A stretch of DNA of 64,000 bases from Saxidomus purpurata (Eukaryota; Mollusca; Bivalvia; Venerida; Veneridae). Positions 49,831 through 61,972 of this stretch are shown in pieces. The DNA lies in assembly GCA_022818135.1 (NCBI GenBank), contig JAFMSR010000007.1, forward strand, positions 9,204,311-9,268,310, written 5' to 3'. The notes below the pieces were generated by a model. The model did no database searches, was not told the DNA's origin, and was given only the letters and a program-made list of their open reading frames with translations. The stretch's first letter is position 1, and every line of letters starts with the position of its first letter. The position numbers and the translations under genes were made by a program.

Positions 49831-50908
49831 AGCATCGATGACTGGAAGACCGGCAACAACTTGAGATATTCCGTCAGTCTTTACAAATATTCAAAAACTA
49901 CGACAACATTACTAGCCAAAATAAGAGGCGGAGAAATGCTTTTTTGCCCAGGAGGGAAGAAAATTACCGACAACATTACTCAACCATTTTATGCATTCTA
50001 TAGATAGGTTTTCGTAGTCAGAAAGAAAGTCTGTGCTGTGATGCATTGATGAGTTAGAAAGAATGTTGGGTAATTCAACTGAAAAGTTTGAATTCTAAGG
50101 GAAGACAAAATACCAAGTGAACTTATTTAGCCTAATGCCTTTCATAATGGAATGCGGAATATAACTAGAAAGGTCAATTGATATAAGTAGAGTAAATTGG
50201 TATAAGATCTACACAGAATATATCAATGGAACATCTAATCTGATATGACACACATATATATACATATACATACATTTTAAATGCCGGAAAAGGCAATATT
50301 TATACTGAATTAAATAAAAATGACTTGATACGGCTTTAAAATATAGATTTAATTAACAAAATTAACTGTGCTACGCGTTTCATACAACTCATCAGGCACA
50401 AAAAGGTCCATGCTAGCACCTATACCTGACTGTATGGGTGTGAAGAACCTTCTTTAAGAAAGTTTCTTATGTGGAAAGGGTGTTTAGCACAGCTGTTTCT
50501 TAGGAACAAAGTAAGAATAACTGTATGCTGTTAATTAAAGAAGTGAAAACTGTTAATGCAAAGGGGGAAAAATGTGAGATAAAAAACTCTTCTAAAGTCC
50601 ATGACAGACTTTGGCATTAAAAACCACCGCAAGCACCTTGTAATATCTTCTTCATATTGTCATGTGACTGGGGAATGTTAACAGAGCCAGATTTTGTGAC
50701 AAGAAATACTGATCATTTGTTGCTCTACCCTAGGTTAGTAGAAGTTCAGTTTATAAATTATGACTACCTCTTGAATATATTGCATCAACTTGCAGAAAAA
50801 TGGTGTATAACGAGATTCCTTACCTGACAGCGAGACACAAGACAGCTTAGTGGTTTGGATTGCTGACAGTAGTTTATTTTGTTATTTCATGTGTCCTTTT
50901 GGCAAAGA

Positions 50909-51289
50909 AAATGCAGGCCCGTAGCTACACTGAGGCACAGGGAGGTCGGTGCCTCCCTGGTTTTCTGCCAAGATTATGAAAAAAAGTATTGAGGCCCATC
51001 TTTTTAGCTAGCCGAGCTGAGGCCTATTTTTATTTATTTTTTAACTTCTTCTTCGTTTTTAAATCAGAATAATTACACTATCACGTTTTCTTACAAGCAG
51101 TCTATATGTAACAAAATGCGCAATTTTTTAATGTCTTTATTGTTTCAAACGTATCTAAAAGTACAAAATCATGTTTAAATGGGAAAATGCAGGAAATGGT
51201 CTAAAAAACAAATTCGTGTGTGGGGGGGGCATGCGCCCCCCTAGAAAGTGCCTCCCTATTTTTTAACCTCTGGCTACGGCCCTGAAATG
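50909..51289. mobile_element. 371 bp non-autonomous TIR element
   Basis: The element (50914-51284) starts CAGGCCCGTAGCTAC and ends TGGCTACGGCCCTG. A second inner pair (GGTGCCTCCCTGG and GTGCCTCCCTATT) is not inverted in a simple way. The flanks share AAATG (50909-50913, 51285-51289), a 5 bp duplication. The type is uncertain; it has no ORF. Confidence 0.65.
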
Positions 51290-52478
51290 ATTCCGCATAT
51301 GTTTCAGTCCACTAAGCTGTAAATAGGTAACAACATTTTGAAACTTGTTGACACTCTTTTGCATGAGCATTAAAGTCACATTTGGAGGGCAAGGTATTTT
51401 TGTGAGTGATTCAATCTAAACAAACTATACTGTTGGTGATCAGACTGAAATAAATGTGCTGATAAAATAACATTGTTTTCTTAAAAGTGTTTTTATAGTG
51501 ATCAAAGATCCTTTCAATTAGAATAGAAACAGATACCTCCCTATTGAAGTATCCTGTGATCTCCATTTCTATAAATATGGAATGTTATAACCATGTAGCT
51601 TCTGAAGATGCAATATTACACTCGTATCTTTAATTTATCTTTTCATTTTCTTTGTCATGTGAGAAAATTGTGGAGACTTATTAATTGTGGAGACTTATTA
51701 AGATTAAGGTTGTCATATGATGAAATATGTGCATGCCCTGCAAGTAGAATACTTTGATATATGAAGCATTGGAAATTTGATGATAATTTGTACATGTATT
51801 TATCTGTTTTCTCAAAATGGAAATAAGGAAGTTATGTCAGTGAGATATGCTCTGTGAAATCAGTACAAGGCTTTTGTCACTAGTATCGTGTATAAAAATG
51901 TGGGATTTTGTGACCAGTAAAAATCTAGGTTGGCATCCTTGTAGTCTATAGTTTTATCTGAATCCATAGGTCCAAGATAACTTTAGTAACAATGAAGCAC
52001 TTGTAATAGTAGTGTTCTAGATTTGTTCCTGATTGGTGCACAGTGCATGTATGCAGATCTTCCTGCTGAGGGAAAATACTTTTTACTGAATTAAGATACA
52101 GTGTCACAGAAATGAAGGCCACATGTATGTATCAAACTACAGTCGTCAATGGTTGTGTGGTTAAGGTTACTGACTTATTATTACATTATCCTGTCACTGA
52201 TTAAGGGTCATGGGGTGAGTCCCTCTTCCAGCTTATAATTAACTGTTTATGTAAGAAAGATGTCAGTTACCTTTGGAGGATAGTGGTCTAGTACAGGTCC
52301 TTCCCAGGAATGATGGTTGTCTGTCTGTACATAAATGAAATACTGTTAAAATGTAACACCCTCCCTCCTCCGACCCCCCAAAGAAAACTGAATTTCATAT
52401 AATCTCCTATAGATACTTTTTATTGGTGTAAAGCATTTGCCATTGCCATAATAACCATCAATTCTGTTGACTTTTCAG
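51290..52478 (+). other. Intron tail before the small exon
   Basis: AT-rich DNA with no repeat family or coding signal that I recognise. The last 15 bases are a pyrimidine-rich acceptor. Confidence 0.6.
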
Positions 52479-52675
52479 AAGAAGTAGCAAAAACTGAAGG
52501 GTTGTCTTCACCTTGTAATGAACAGTTGAATGAAACTATGGAACTGAATGAAGAACGACTCATGCGTGACTTTCCTAATCACAACTGGCTCTTTAACAAG
52601 TACAACATCAGTGAAATGACGGTTGATAACGAGAGTATAAAAGATGCAAGTTCAAAGGGCAAAAAACAAAAGAAG
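52479..52675 (+). CDS. Host gene, small exon
   Basis: This 197-base exon lies between acceptor TTGACTTTTCAG (ending 52478) and donor AAGAAG/GTAAAT (GT at 52676-52677). It starts with AA, completing a Glu codon split with G6683, and ends on a codon boundary (phase 0). It encodes about 65 residues. The middle reads LMRDFPNHNWLFNKYNISEM, with two aromatic clusters that look more structured than the rest of the protein, and it ends in a Lys-rich GKKQKK. The frame would run only a few more codons into the intron before a stop, which supports the donor position. I know no family with this motif. The exon is immediately followed (from 52787) by a chain of repeat elements. Confidence 0.75.
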
Positions 52676-52786
52676 GTAAATATTAAATTCAGTCAGGTTA
52701 CTTAACCGTTACAATTTCTAAATGGACGTGTCCATGATCTCTCTGTGTTAACAGTAACTTTAGATGTTCAAAGAGATGCTTGTTTT

Positions 52787-54912
52787 TAGCTCTACTTTTT
52801 CGAAGAAAAGGGGAGCTTAGAATCTTACTCGCATCGGCGTTGGTGTGACACCTTGGTTTAGTTTTTCATACCACCCCACTTTATTTCAAAACCATTACAG
52901 ATATTGCTTTGAAACTTACCACACTTATTTGTCATCATTACCTCCATCAACAGACAAGAGTACATAACTCTGTCAAGGTTTTTGACAGAATTGTGCCCCT
53001 TTTTTATCCCCCTGCCGAAGGCAACGGGGATATTAGAAATGGTCTCCATCCGTCCCAATTTTGTCCGGAGCGTAACTCCAAAAGTACTTGAGCGATTTTC
53101 TTCAAACTTCATACACTGACAGAGCACATCGGGAGGAAGTGCAGTGTGTAAGAACAATAACTCTACCTTGCCTACTTTTAGAGTTATTCCCCTTTATCAG
53201 ATTTACTTGAAAAACTTTGTCCGAAGCATAACTCCAAAAGTACTTGAGGGATTTACTTCAAACTTAAAACACTGACATAGCACATTGGTAGGAAGTGCAG
53301 TGTACAAGAACAATAACTCTACCTTGCATACTTTTAGAGTTATTCCCCTTTATCAGATTTACTTGTCCGGAGTATAACTCCAAAAGTACTTGAGGGATTG
53401 TCTTCAGACTTAATACACTAACATAGCACATTGGTAGGAAGTGCAGTGTGCAAGAACAATAACTCTACCTTGCCTACTTTTAGAGTTATTCCCCTTTATC
53501 AGATTTACTTGAAAAACTTTGTCCGAAGCATAACTCCAAAAGTACTTGAGGGATTTACTTCAAACTTAATACACTGACATAGCACATTGGTAGGAAGTGC
53601 AGTGTGCAAGAACAGTAACTCTACCTTGCATACTTTTAGAGTTATTCCCCTTTATCAGATTTACTTGTCCGGAGCATAACTCCAAAAGTACTTGAGGGAT
53701 TTCCTTCAGACTTTAAATACACTGACATAGCACATTGGTAGGAAGTGCAGTGTGCAAGAACAATAACTCTACCTTGCCTACTTTTAGAGTTATTCCCCTT
53801 TATCAGATTTACTTTAAAAGTTTTGTCCAGAGCATAACTCCAAAAGTACTTGAGGGATTTTCTTCAAACTTAATACACTGACATAGCACATTGGTAGGAA
53901 GTGCAGTGTGCAAGAACAATAACTCTACCTTGCCTGCTTTTAGTCAAAGAGAAAAATATCATACCTATACTGATAATGAACATTAATATAATTTTGCAAA
54001 CCTTCTCTTCATTGCCTTATTCTTTTTCCACTTACTTGAAAACTGTACTCAGCATGACCATAACTATACGGCTTTTTAAGGATTTCCTCTCACCAAGTAA
54101 AATGTATGAAAGTACAACCTTCAGGTAACTTCTTCCAGGCGGGGGGATTAACCATGTGTAACATGGCTCTTGTTTACTTAGAAAATACATTGAATACGGG
54201 TAAAATCCACTTGTTGACTTAACCCTTTGATATATTGCTTTGAAAGTTTGAATACTTGTTAACATCAATACCCCAGTCTGTAGGCAAGAGAAGGTAAATC
54301 TGTCAAGGATTTTTTTAAAAATTAAGGCCCTTTATCAGCTTAGAATCTTGGTTAAGTTTTTCGTACCAGTCCACTTTTTGACTAAACTGTTTGAGATATA
54401 TTACTTTGAAAGTTATAATACTTCTTTACCATCATGTTTCCCAATTACAGGCAGGAAAAGGTAACTCTGTCAAGGATTTCATTTGAATTATGGTCCTTTT
54501 CGACTTTTCATTCAAATTTCAAAATTTTTATTCTTGTCCACTTGTTGACTTTTCCATTTGCGATATTACTTTTGAAAGTTGGAATACTTATGTACCATTA
54601 TGACACCTGTCTGTAAGCAAGAGAAGATAACCCTGCGAAAATGTTTCTTGATTTGTACTTAAAAATTTCTAGTTAAAGTCTTTTGTGCAACTAGCACTAT
54701 CATGCACATATATCATTAACCACTTGAAGTATTAATTAAAAACTTTACTGTAGAATTAAGGGATATCAAACAATTAAGTTTAATAACTCTTGACTTAATA
54801 TCATGCTACTTGTTGCCTTGTTTATACTTTGTTGTTTTTTACTGACAAAGTTTTGTTTTATTGGCAAGCACTGAAAAAAGTCAAGTGTGCTGTCCTATTT
54901 ACAGCTCTTGTT
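52787..54912 (+). mobile_element. Family D element carrying a family E element
   Basis: The family D head (TAGCTCTACTTTTTCGAAG, fold-back GGGGAGCTTA) starts 52787. The body is interrupted at GACAGAATTGTGCCCCTTTT by family E (53005-54174) and resumes with ACTTAGAAAATACATTGAA, exactly as in unbroken copies (44272). The tail TGTCCTATTTACAGCTCTTG ends at 54912, with one stem base changed. Short ORFs inside are shadows. Confidence 0.85.
53005..54174 (+). mobile_element. Family E Helentron-like element nested in family D
   Basis: The 5' hairpin is TATCCCCCTGCC-GAA-GGCAACGGGGATA, then CCATCCGTCCCAATTTTGTC. Six modules of about 150 bp follow (CATAACTCCAAAAGTACTTG, GGAAGTGCAGTGTGCAAGAA, TTTTAGAGTTATTCCCCTTT). 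The 3' hairpin is CCATGT-GTA-ACATGG plus CTCTTGTT. Its modules are diverged relatives of family C modules. Confidence 0.88.
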
Positions 54913-55911
54913 TTACCTCCGACTTTTCTATGAAAAGGGGAGCTATCCTACTTTAAGCCCAGCGCGCCGCGTGAGCGGCCGTGCGGCGTTCGGCGCCACA
55001 CCTTGGTTAAGTTTTCGACCACCCCACTTTTATTTCAGAAGTATTAGAGGTATGGCTTTGAAACTTACCATACTTGTTTACCATCATAACCTCCATCTAC
55101 AGACAAGAGTACATAACTCTGTCAAGGTTTTTGACAGAATTATGGCCCTTTTTTACTCTGAAAGTGTATTGAGCTTGGTTAAGTTTTTAGTACCACCTCA
55201 CTTTTATTTCAAAACCATTGGAGGTATTGCTTTGAAACTAACCATACTTGTTTACCATCATGACCTTCATCAACAGACAAGGGACATAACTCTGTCAAGG
55301 TTTTTGACAGAATTATGCCCTTTTTTATTAGAAAATACATTGAATATGGGTAAAATCCACTTATTGCCTTAACCCTTTGAGATATTGCTTTGAAACTTTT
55401 AATGCTATTTCACATCATTACCCCCATCTGTACGCAAGAGAAGGTAACTCGGTCAGGGATTTGTTTTTAAAAATTAAGGCCTTTTATGACTTAGAATCTT
55501 GGTTAAGTTTTTCGTACCAGTCCACTTTTGACTGAACTGTTTGAGATATTAATTTGAAAGTTGGAATACTTGTTTACCATCATGATTCCCAAACATGGGT
55601 AGGAGAAGGTAATTCTGTCAAGGATTTTTATTTGAATTATGGCCCTTTTTGACTTAGAAACTCAGTTAAAATTTTCATTCTTGTCCACTTGTTAACTTAA
55701 CCATTTGAGATATTACTTTGAAAGTTGGAGTACTTATGTACCATCGTAAGACCTATCTGTAAGCAAAAGAAGATAACTCTGTGAAAAATGTTTCTTGATT
55801 TGTACTTAGAAATTCCTAGTTAAAGTCTTGTGTGCCCTTAACTGTCAAAGTTTTGTTTTATTGGCAAGCACTAAAAAAGTCGAGCACGCTGTCCTACTGA
55901 CAGCTCTTGTT
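54913..55911 (+). mobile_element. Family D element, directly abutting the previous copy
   Basis: A decayed head (CCTCCGACTTTTCTATG, AAAAGGGGAGCTA) with an unusually GC-rich stretch at 54958-55000 (GCGCGCCGCGTGAGCGGCC). The usual family D body and tail CTGTC-CTACT-GACAG plus CTCTTGTT follow. The 161-codon ORF at 54887-55372 runs across the junction and is not a gene. Confidence 0.82.
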
Positions 55912-55912
55912 T

Positions 55913-56642
55913 TTATCCCCCCTCCTCCCTCCCTCAAGGCGGATTATTAAATCTTTATACACAGAGGACATTGAGAGGAAGTGCAGTGTACAAGGATCTT
56001 AACTCTAGCTTGTCTTATTTTGAATTATTTCCCTTTATTAAATTTTCTTGTCCGGGCCATATTGATTCCAATTGCATACACTTTCAGAGGACACTTACAC
56101 GGAGTGCAGTGTCCACTTAGAACCATAACCGTACCTTACTCTATTTTTGAGTTATCTCCCCTTATTGATTTTTCGTGTAACACTTTTGTCTGGAACTAAT
56201 CAAGGGAATTGATTTCAACTTTACACAAAGACATTGAGAGGAGGTACATAGCTCTAGCTTGTCCTATTTCTGAATTCTCTCTTCATTACTTTTTCTTGTC
56301 AGGGCCATAACTCTTTAGTACTGAACTGAATTGATTCAAATTGCATACAGTCATAGAGGACATTAAGATGCAGTGCAGTGTCCAACCATAGCTCAAACTT
56401 ACCCTGGTTTTGAGTTATCTCCCTTTATTGATTTTTCGCATAAAATGTTTGTGCAAAGCATACAGTTTCAGATTTTTAGAGAAGAAGTGCGACATTAACA
56501 CAGAGAAAGTGCAGGTGAATAACCCTCAGCACGTTATAATTACTTGCATTTTATTAGATTAGAACCTATACCATATCCATTCCTCTCACCTCAAATTTCT
56601 TGGTCATAGAAAGAGCACTGGGGCTGGGGGGACGGTCTTGTT
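55913..56642 (+). mobile_element. Family E-related element, decayed
   Basis: Starts TATCCCCCCTCCTCCCTCCC, with module remnants GAGGAAGTGCAGTGTACAAG and TTGAGTTATCTCCC. It ends near GGACGGTCTTGTT. It follows the family D copy with no spacer, making a D(E)-D-E chain from 52787. Confidence 0.6.
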
Positions 56643-56846
56643 CCTGATAGTATATCTACTCAAGTGTATAGCTAGGTTTTCCGAGCAAAAATAGGTAAAT
56701 AGGGTAAATAGGTCAAATGAGAGAAAATCCTTGTAAACACTCAGATATAATGTTTTTTACTAGATCTTCATGAGACTGTCCAAATAATGAAATCATGATC
56801 AAGTTGTTAATTGGGTCAAATTAAAGTAAACTCCCTTTCTCTTCAG

Positions 56847-57676
56847 GATGACAGAGACATGTTGAAAAAAGCAGTGGATACAAAAGAAACCAAAGTAAGG
56901 AAGAAATCCTTTAGCTCAACAGCTAGCATACTGCCAAATCAACGAAAACAATCAACAAATAAAACAGAACTCAGTTCTGACAGTCACGTTACTAGAACTG
57001 TCAAAGGAACCTTGTGTTCTGAACATAACAGTGTTAAGATTAAGTGGAACAAAATCAAAAGACAGAATTCCCTCGAAACTCCTATGATCTCAAATGATGA
57101 ACATTATGCGCTTGATCAAAAGAAATTCTCTTTGATGTGCCTGAATAAGAATGAGTCCAACGCCTTAAGTGATAGTAATGTCACAGATACAGCAGATAAG
57201 CCTACTGACTCTAATATTTTACATACATACAACAAAAAAGATAGATTAGATTCCACGTTTGATGATGTCATTTCACAAACAGCTGTTGATGTCTCGATAA
57301 AAAAAGACAACACTAATATTGATATTGATGAAAGTGTTAGTGATGAGAAATTAAAGCCACACCTAGAACTGATTAATGTCAACCTTCCTGTACTCAAAGC
57401 ACATAAATTTGATTCAGCAACAAACGTTCTTGTTAGAAAATCAAATGAAAATGTAGTAGTGAATGAAAATGGAAACACTGAAAAAGACTTAGGGAAGTTG
57501 GATGAAATAAAGAAGTCAGAAGAAATGGGCCCTGAAATTGCAGAAAATCTGCAAGGAACATTATTAGGAACTGTAAGTGAAAATGATGAGGATGATGATG
57601 AATGTGATGGCAAACTTGAGATAGATGAGAGTGCAAGTGTAGCGGATGGTCCAGACACTACAGAGACAGCAGATAT
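56847..57676 (+). CDS. Host gene, third visible exon
   Basis: This 830-base exon follows a strong pyrimidine-rich acceptor (CTCCCTTTCTCTTCAG ending 56846). It starts in phase 0 (GAT GAC AGA GAC ATG), which fits the phase-0 end of the previous exon. It encodes about 276 residues, basic and Ser-rich at first, then acidic with a run of D/E near 57580-57615 (ENDEDDDECDG). It ends at ATAT/GTAAGTAAAAG, with GT at 57677-57678 and two bases of a codon left over (phase 2), so at least one more exon must follow. A reading-through TAA at 57678 would end the protein if the intron were retained. No domain is recognised. Composition matches the giant exon, supporting a single gene. Confidence 0.8.
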
Positions 57677-59093
57677 GTAAGTAAAAGAAATCAGCTTTGT
57701 CTTTTATTATTTTTTTCTTGTATAAAACGCTAATTAATTTCCATATAATCAGATGAACTGTGTATGCCTTTTGGAAATTTCTGTCGAATTAGACTTGCTT
57801 GTACGTTTGCGAAGAAATATCCAAATTTTTGCGTACATGAGCTTTATTATCAGGCAATATTCAGTTCATAATGGATGGGAATAAAAAAAAAAAGACCCCT
57901 GTACATTTTGTCTCTGTTAAGGCACCTACTTTTTACGGCTTTTAATATTTCATTCTACACAGGACCATGATGACCACTTACATACATATACGTATAGGGC
58001 AGGTCTATTTATCATTCAATGAAAACACTGTGCTACTATAAATTTATAAATCACACACTTTGATACTCAGTGACTGACTTTAACATAGTAAAAGCATTTA
58101 GTCCTTTCAGGGGATGTAGAATAGTGGCTGTTTCTTTGGAAAAAGAAATAAAGATTTCCACTAAGTAATGACATAAATACATCATTTGCTGATTTCCTAA
58201 AGTGTTCATCTCCAGTGTGCAGCAGGGATACTCTGCAATTTTTCATCTGATAACCTGCCTCCAATAGGCAAAGCAAACAGCTGTACAGAGTATGTCTTAT
58301 TCGGCATTCATCAGGACCACTTAATAATGTTGGTTAAAGCAGGTTTTTAATTAAATATTTATGTTTCCTCAACCAAATGGCTGTGTCCGATTTGACAGAT
58401 TTCCATTAAAAGCAGGTGTTTGATAATACAGGTTTTACTGTAGCAGTCTTCTCATTATTTCCCAGGTGATCAATGTAGAAAATCAACAAGTTGATCAGAT
58501 TGTAGAAAGGTTGTTTGTTACTAAAAGGAAGAGAAATTCATACATTTTGAGACATCAGTACACAATATACATTCTTATTTAAAGTAGTGTGGGAGGAAGA
58601 CAGCTGAAAAAAAAAAAACTAATAAAAAAAATCAGATACGAAGAATCTACAAAGTTATGAAAGTCAGCATTTCAACAGATTCTGTTCCTGCTGTTTAACT
58701 GGATAGAAAATTGAAACTATACAAGGAAATGATATCTGCAAAATTACATAATAGGCATGATTAACATCTATATTAACGCTCGCTCCCACATTTTGCACGC
58801 CTTTGATATTCGTGGTGTTTTTTCTATGAAACATTATTCGGAAAATACTACCCATATATTTAATTCCTATTGATTTTAAAGTAATTCTGTCTCAAAATTG
58901 ATGTTAAAATGTCCCTTTAAATGCAGTAAAATAACAGGGTGCAATAGGACCACTACTGATTAGAGCAGTTTCTTTCTCTAAGTACAATCTATTTACAGGC
59001 CTCTTTCAGTCATTTTCAGCATGGCCATGGAAAGAATAGTACAAACTAACAGTAAAAAAAACAACCCTCTTTATGGAGTCGGAAAATACTTTT
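57677..59093 (+). other. Intron after the third visible exon
   Basis: No repeat family or exon recognised; A-rich runs and a few minus-strand chance ORFs only. The donor at 57677 opens this intron, which appears to run past the window end. Confidence 0.55.
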
Positions 59094-59791
59094 TAGCTCT
59101 ACTGGACAAAGAAGTCCAGCAGAGCTTATGCCATGATGGTCCGTTGTTCGTCCGGACATGTATCTTTCCTTGATAACATTCTACAAGTCACACTTTTCAT
59201 CGGACTTTCATGAACTTGCTCGGAAGATTGCCTGCAACCTGTAGATGATCTCTATTGTTTTTAGGATCAGAAGGTCAAAGGTCAAGGTCAAAGTGACCCA
59301 AACTTTAAAAATGGTTTTGCTTAATATCTTAAGATTTGTATTAATCACAGTCTTCAAACTTAAGGATTATTGGTCATACTTAGTACTTTGCTCTCTACTG
59401 TTTTAAGGGGGCAGTGGGTCAAAGGTCAAGGTCACAATGATCTTCGTTACCTTTTCCGTGTTAACACTCTACAGGTCTCTATTTTCATTTGACTTCCATG
59501 AAACTTTCGCAGAAGGTTGCATGCAAGCTGTAGATGATCCTTACTGTTGTTTTGGTCAGCGAGTCAGAAGGTGCAGGTCACAGTGAAATCATTTCTGCAC
59601 AATTTTCTAGATCTAATTATCAACAACAGTCTTCGGAATTCTTTGGATGATTGATCCTCAGAGGGGCAAGGTTGAAGGTTCGAATCCCAGCAGCTTTTCC
59701 TTGATAACATTCCAAAAGATTTTCACCAAACTTACTCAAAAGACTCTAGTCAGTCCAGTAGAGTGATGCTGGTCCGTATTGGCCATTTGTT
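59094..59791 (+). mobile_element. Family H Helentron-like element
   Basis: The 5' hairpin is TAGCTCTACTGGACAAAG/AAGTCCAGCAGAGCTTA, then GTCCGTTGTTCGTCCGG. The body has TCAAAGGTCAAGGTCAAAGT phrases in two or three diverged modules. The 3' end is GGTCC-GTATT-GGCC plus ATTTGTT. Non-coding. Confidence 0.78.
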
Positions 59792-60176
59792 AACGTTTTG
59801 CATGTTCAACTTGGTAACTGCAATGATGTGAATCTCTGTAAGCTGTAATTGATATATACCATATTTCTGAATTATTGTATTTTCACAAAATATGCCCAGT
59901 TGATAAAATTGCCTTCATTTTATCTTAGAACACAAGCATGCTCTTTTTAAGACAGATTTTTTGCCATTTAGATAGGCGTAGATGTTATCATGTAGACATT
60001 TAATAAAGGTATCTGCAATTGTTTTAACTGTGGACAATACTGAGAAGAAAATATTTCAATATCTACAAGCAATAATGTTTTAACAAGTTTTTTTCAATTG
60101 ACTGAAGACGCTTTAATTAGGTGAACATATTGCAATATGTCTACAGAATATTATACTCACCAAATCATTGCCTTTT
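59792..60176. other. Short unannotated spacer in the intron
   Basis: AT-rich; nothing recognised. Confidence 0.5.
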
Positions 60177-60887
60177 TAGCTCGACTATTCGAAGAATAAG
60201 GAGAGCTATCCTAGTCACCCGAGCATCGGCGTCGGCGTAACCACTTATGTTAAAGTTTGCGTACCACCTCAAATATTTTCAAAGTCCATTGACATATGGC
60301 TTTGAAACTTTGCACACTTGTTCACCATCATGCCCCCAACCTGTATACAGGAGGAGGTAACTCTATCAAGCATTTTGACAAAATTATGCCCCTTTTTCTA
60401 CTTAGAATTTACGTTAAAGTTTGCGTACCACCTCAAATATTTTCAAAGTCCAATGACATCTGGCTTTGAAACCTCGCACGCTTGTTCACCATTATGCCCC
60501 CAACCTGTACACAGGAGGAGGTCACTGTATCAAGCATTTTGACAGAATTATGCCCCTTTTTCGACTTAGAATTTACGTTAAAGTTTGCGTACCACCTCAA
60601 ATATTTTCCAATTCAATTGTCATCTGGCTTTGAAACTTTGCACACTTGTTCACCATCATGCCTCCAACCTGTACACAGGAGGAGGTAACTCTATCAAGCC
60701 TTTTGACAGAATTATGCCCCTTTTTCGACTTAGAATTTACGTTAAAGTTTGCGTACCACCTCAGATAATTTCAAAGTCCATCGACATATGGCTTTGAAAC
60801 TTTGCACACTTGTTCACCATCATGATCTCAACCTGTGTACAGGAGGAGGTCACTGTATCAAGCTTTTTTACAATATTATGCCCTTTT

Positions 60888-61972
60888 TAGCTCACCTGAG
60901 CTGGCTCAGGGTGAGCTATTAGGATCGATGAATGTCCGTCGTCCGTCGGACGTCGTCCGTCGTCCGTCCACATTTAGTTCGTTAACGCTCTAGTGGTCAC
61001 ATTTTTTCCTCAATTGTCATGAAACTTGGTCGGATGTTTGTCCCAGTAATTACTCGGACGAGTTCGAATATGGGTCATCTGGGGTCAAAAACTAGGTCAC
61101 AGAGCCCAAAAATAGAAAAATCTTGTTAAGGCTCTAGAGGCTACTGTTTCAGTCCAAATATCCTGGCAATTTGTCAGAAAGGTTGTTTCTATGATTTCTA
61201 GCTCAAGTTTTAATATGGGTCACCTGGGGTCAAAAACTAGGTCACACAGCCCAAATATGGAAAAACCTTGTTAACACTCTAGAGGTAACATTTTCAGCCC
61301 AAATATCCGGGAAATTTGTCAGAAAGGTTGTTAAGATGATTTCTAGCCCAAGTTCGAATATGGGTCATCTGGGGTCAAAAACTAGGTCACAGCCCAAATA
61401 TGGAAAAACCTTGTTAACACTCTAGATGTTACATTTTCAGCCCAGATATCTTTGAAGTTTGTCAGAAAGTGCAGATCATGATCAGACAGCAAAATAATGA
61501 AAGTGCAGATCATGATCAGACAGCTAAATTATGAAAGTGCAGATCATGATCAGACAGCTAAATAATGCATAGCAAACAGTGCAGATCATGATCAGACAGC
61601 AAAAAATAAAAAGCTGACAGTGCAGATCATGACCAGCCAACATACAATGAATAGCTTACAGTGCAGATCATGATCAGACAGCAAAAAAATGAATAGCCAA
61701 CAGTGCAGATCATGATCAGACAGCAAAATAATGAGGCCTAGAGCTTAGATATTCAGCATGTGGCAATAATTGACTCTCTACCAAGATTGTTCAAATCCTG
61801 ACCTCAGGGTCAAAATTAACCCTGCCTGGGGGGTCTTTTGATTTTACATAGGCTTATTAAGAGGATATCATGAGCCAAAGGTAAAAATTGATCCTTTCTG
61901 CTATTAATAACCTTTTTATTTTTGCCAATGGTAGACAGGTGAGCGATACAGGGCCATCATGGCCCTCTTGTT
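60888..61972 (+). mobile_element. Chimeric element: family A head, GATCATGATC array, family B tail
   Basis: It opens with the family A hairpin TAGCTCACCTGAGCTGG/CTCAGGGTGAGCTA, a GTCCGTCGTCCGTCGG tract and three family A modules (to about 61465). It then switches to a short satellite (61465-61735), then to a family B module (GAGGCCTAGAGCTTAGATAT from 61732). It closes with the shared end GGTGAGCGATACAGGGCC-ATCATGGCCCTCTTGTT. Empty family D relatives show the insertion site cleanly. Confidence 0.85.
61465..61735 (+). repeat. Seven-copy satellite with GATCATGATC palindrome
   Basis: Seven units of 30-42 bp, each starting GTGCAGATCATGATCAGAC (one reads GATCATGACC) with an A-rich spacer of variable length. 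It sits at the join between family A and family B sequence. Confidence 0.85.

Larger units (their letters stand above)
6684..52478 (+). other. 45.8 kb intron of the host gene
   Basis: The intron is bounded by donor GTAAGTGA at 6684 and acceptor CTGTTGACTTTTCAG ending at 52478, with flanking exons in matching phase 1. It holds most of the transposable elements and tandem arrays listed separately. Stretches where I see no recognisable feature are 6684-7221, 7737-9456, 10095-10575, 12900-13886, 16740-18783, 21777-22515, 25260-26310, 30550-31588, 32675-35790, 36741-38030, 40240-40763, 42067-42636, 43480-43872, 48611-49630 and 49830-50908. These are AT-rich, have only short chance ORFs on both strands, and carry weak fragments of the same repeat families in places. 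An unmapped small exon inside the intron cannot be excluded, but the phase match does not require one. Confidence 0.72.

Noticed and set aside
54887..55372. 161-codon + ORF as a gene
   Set aside because: Crosses the junction of two family D transposons and is made of their modules.
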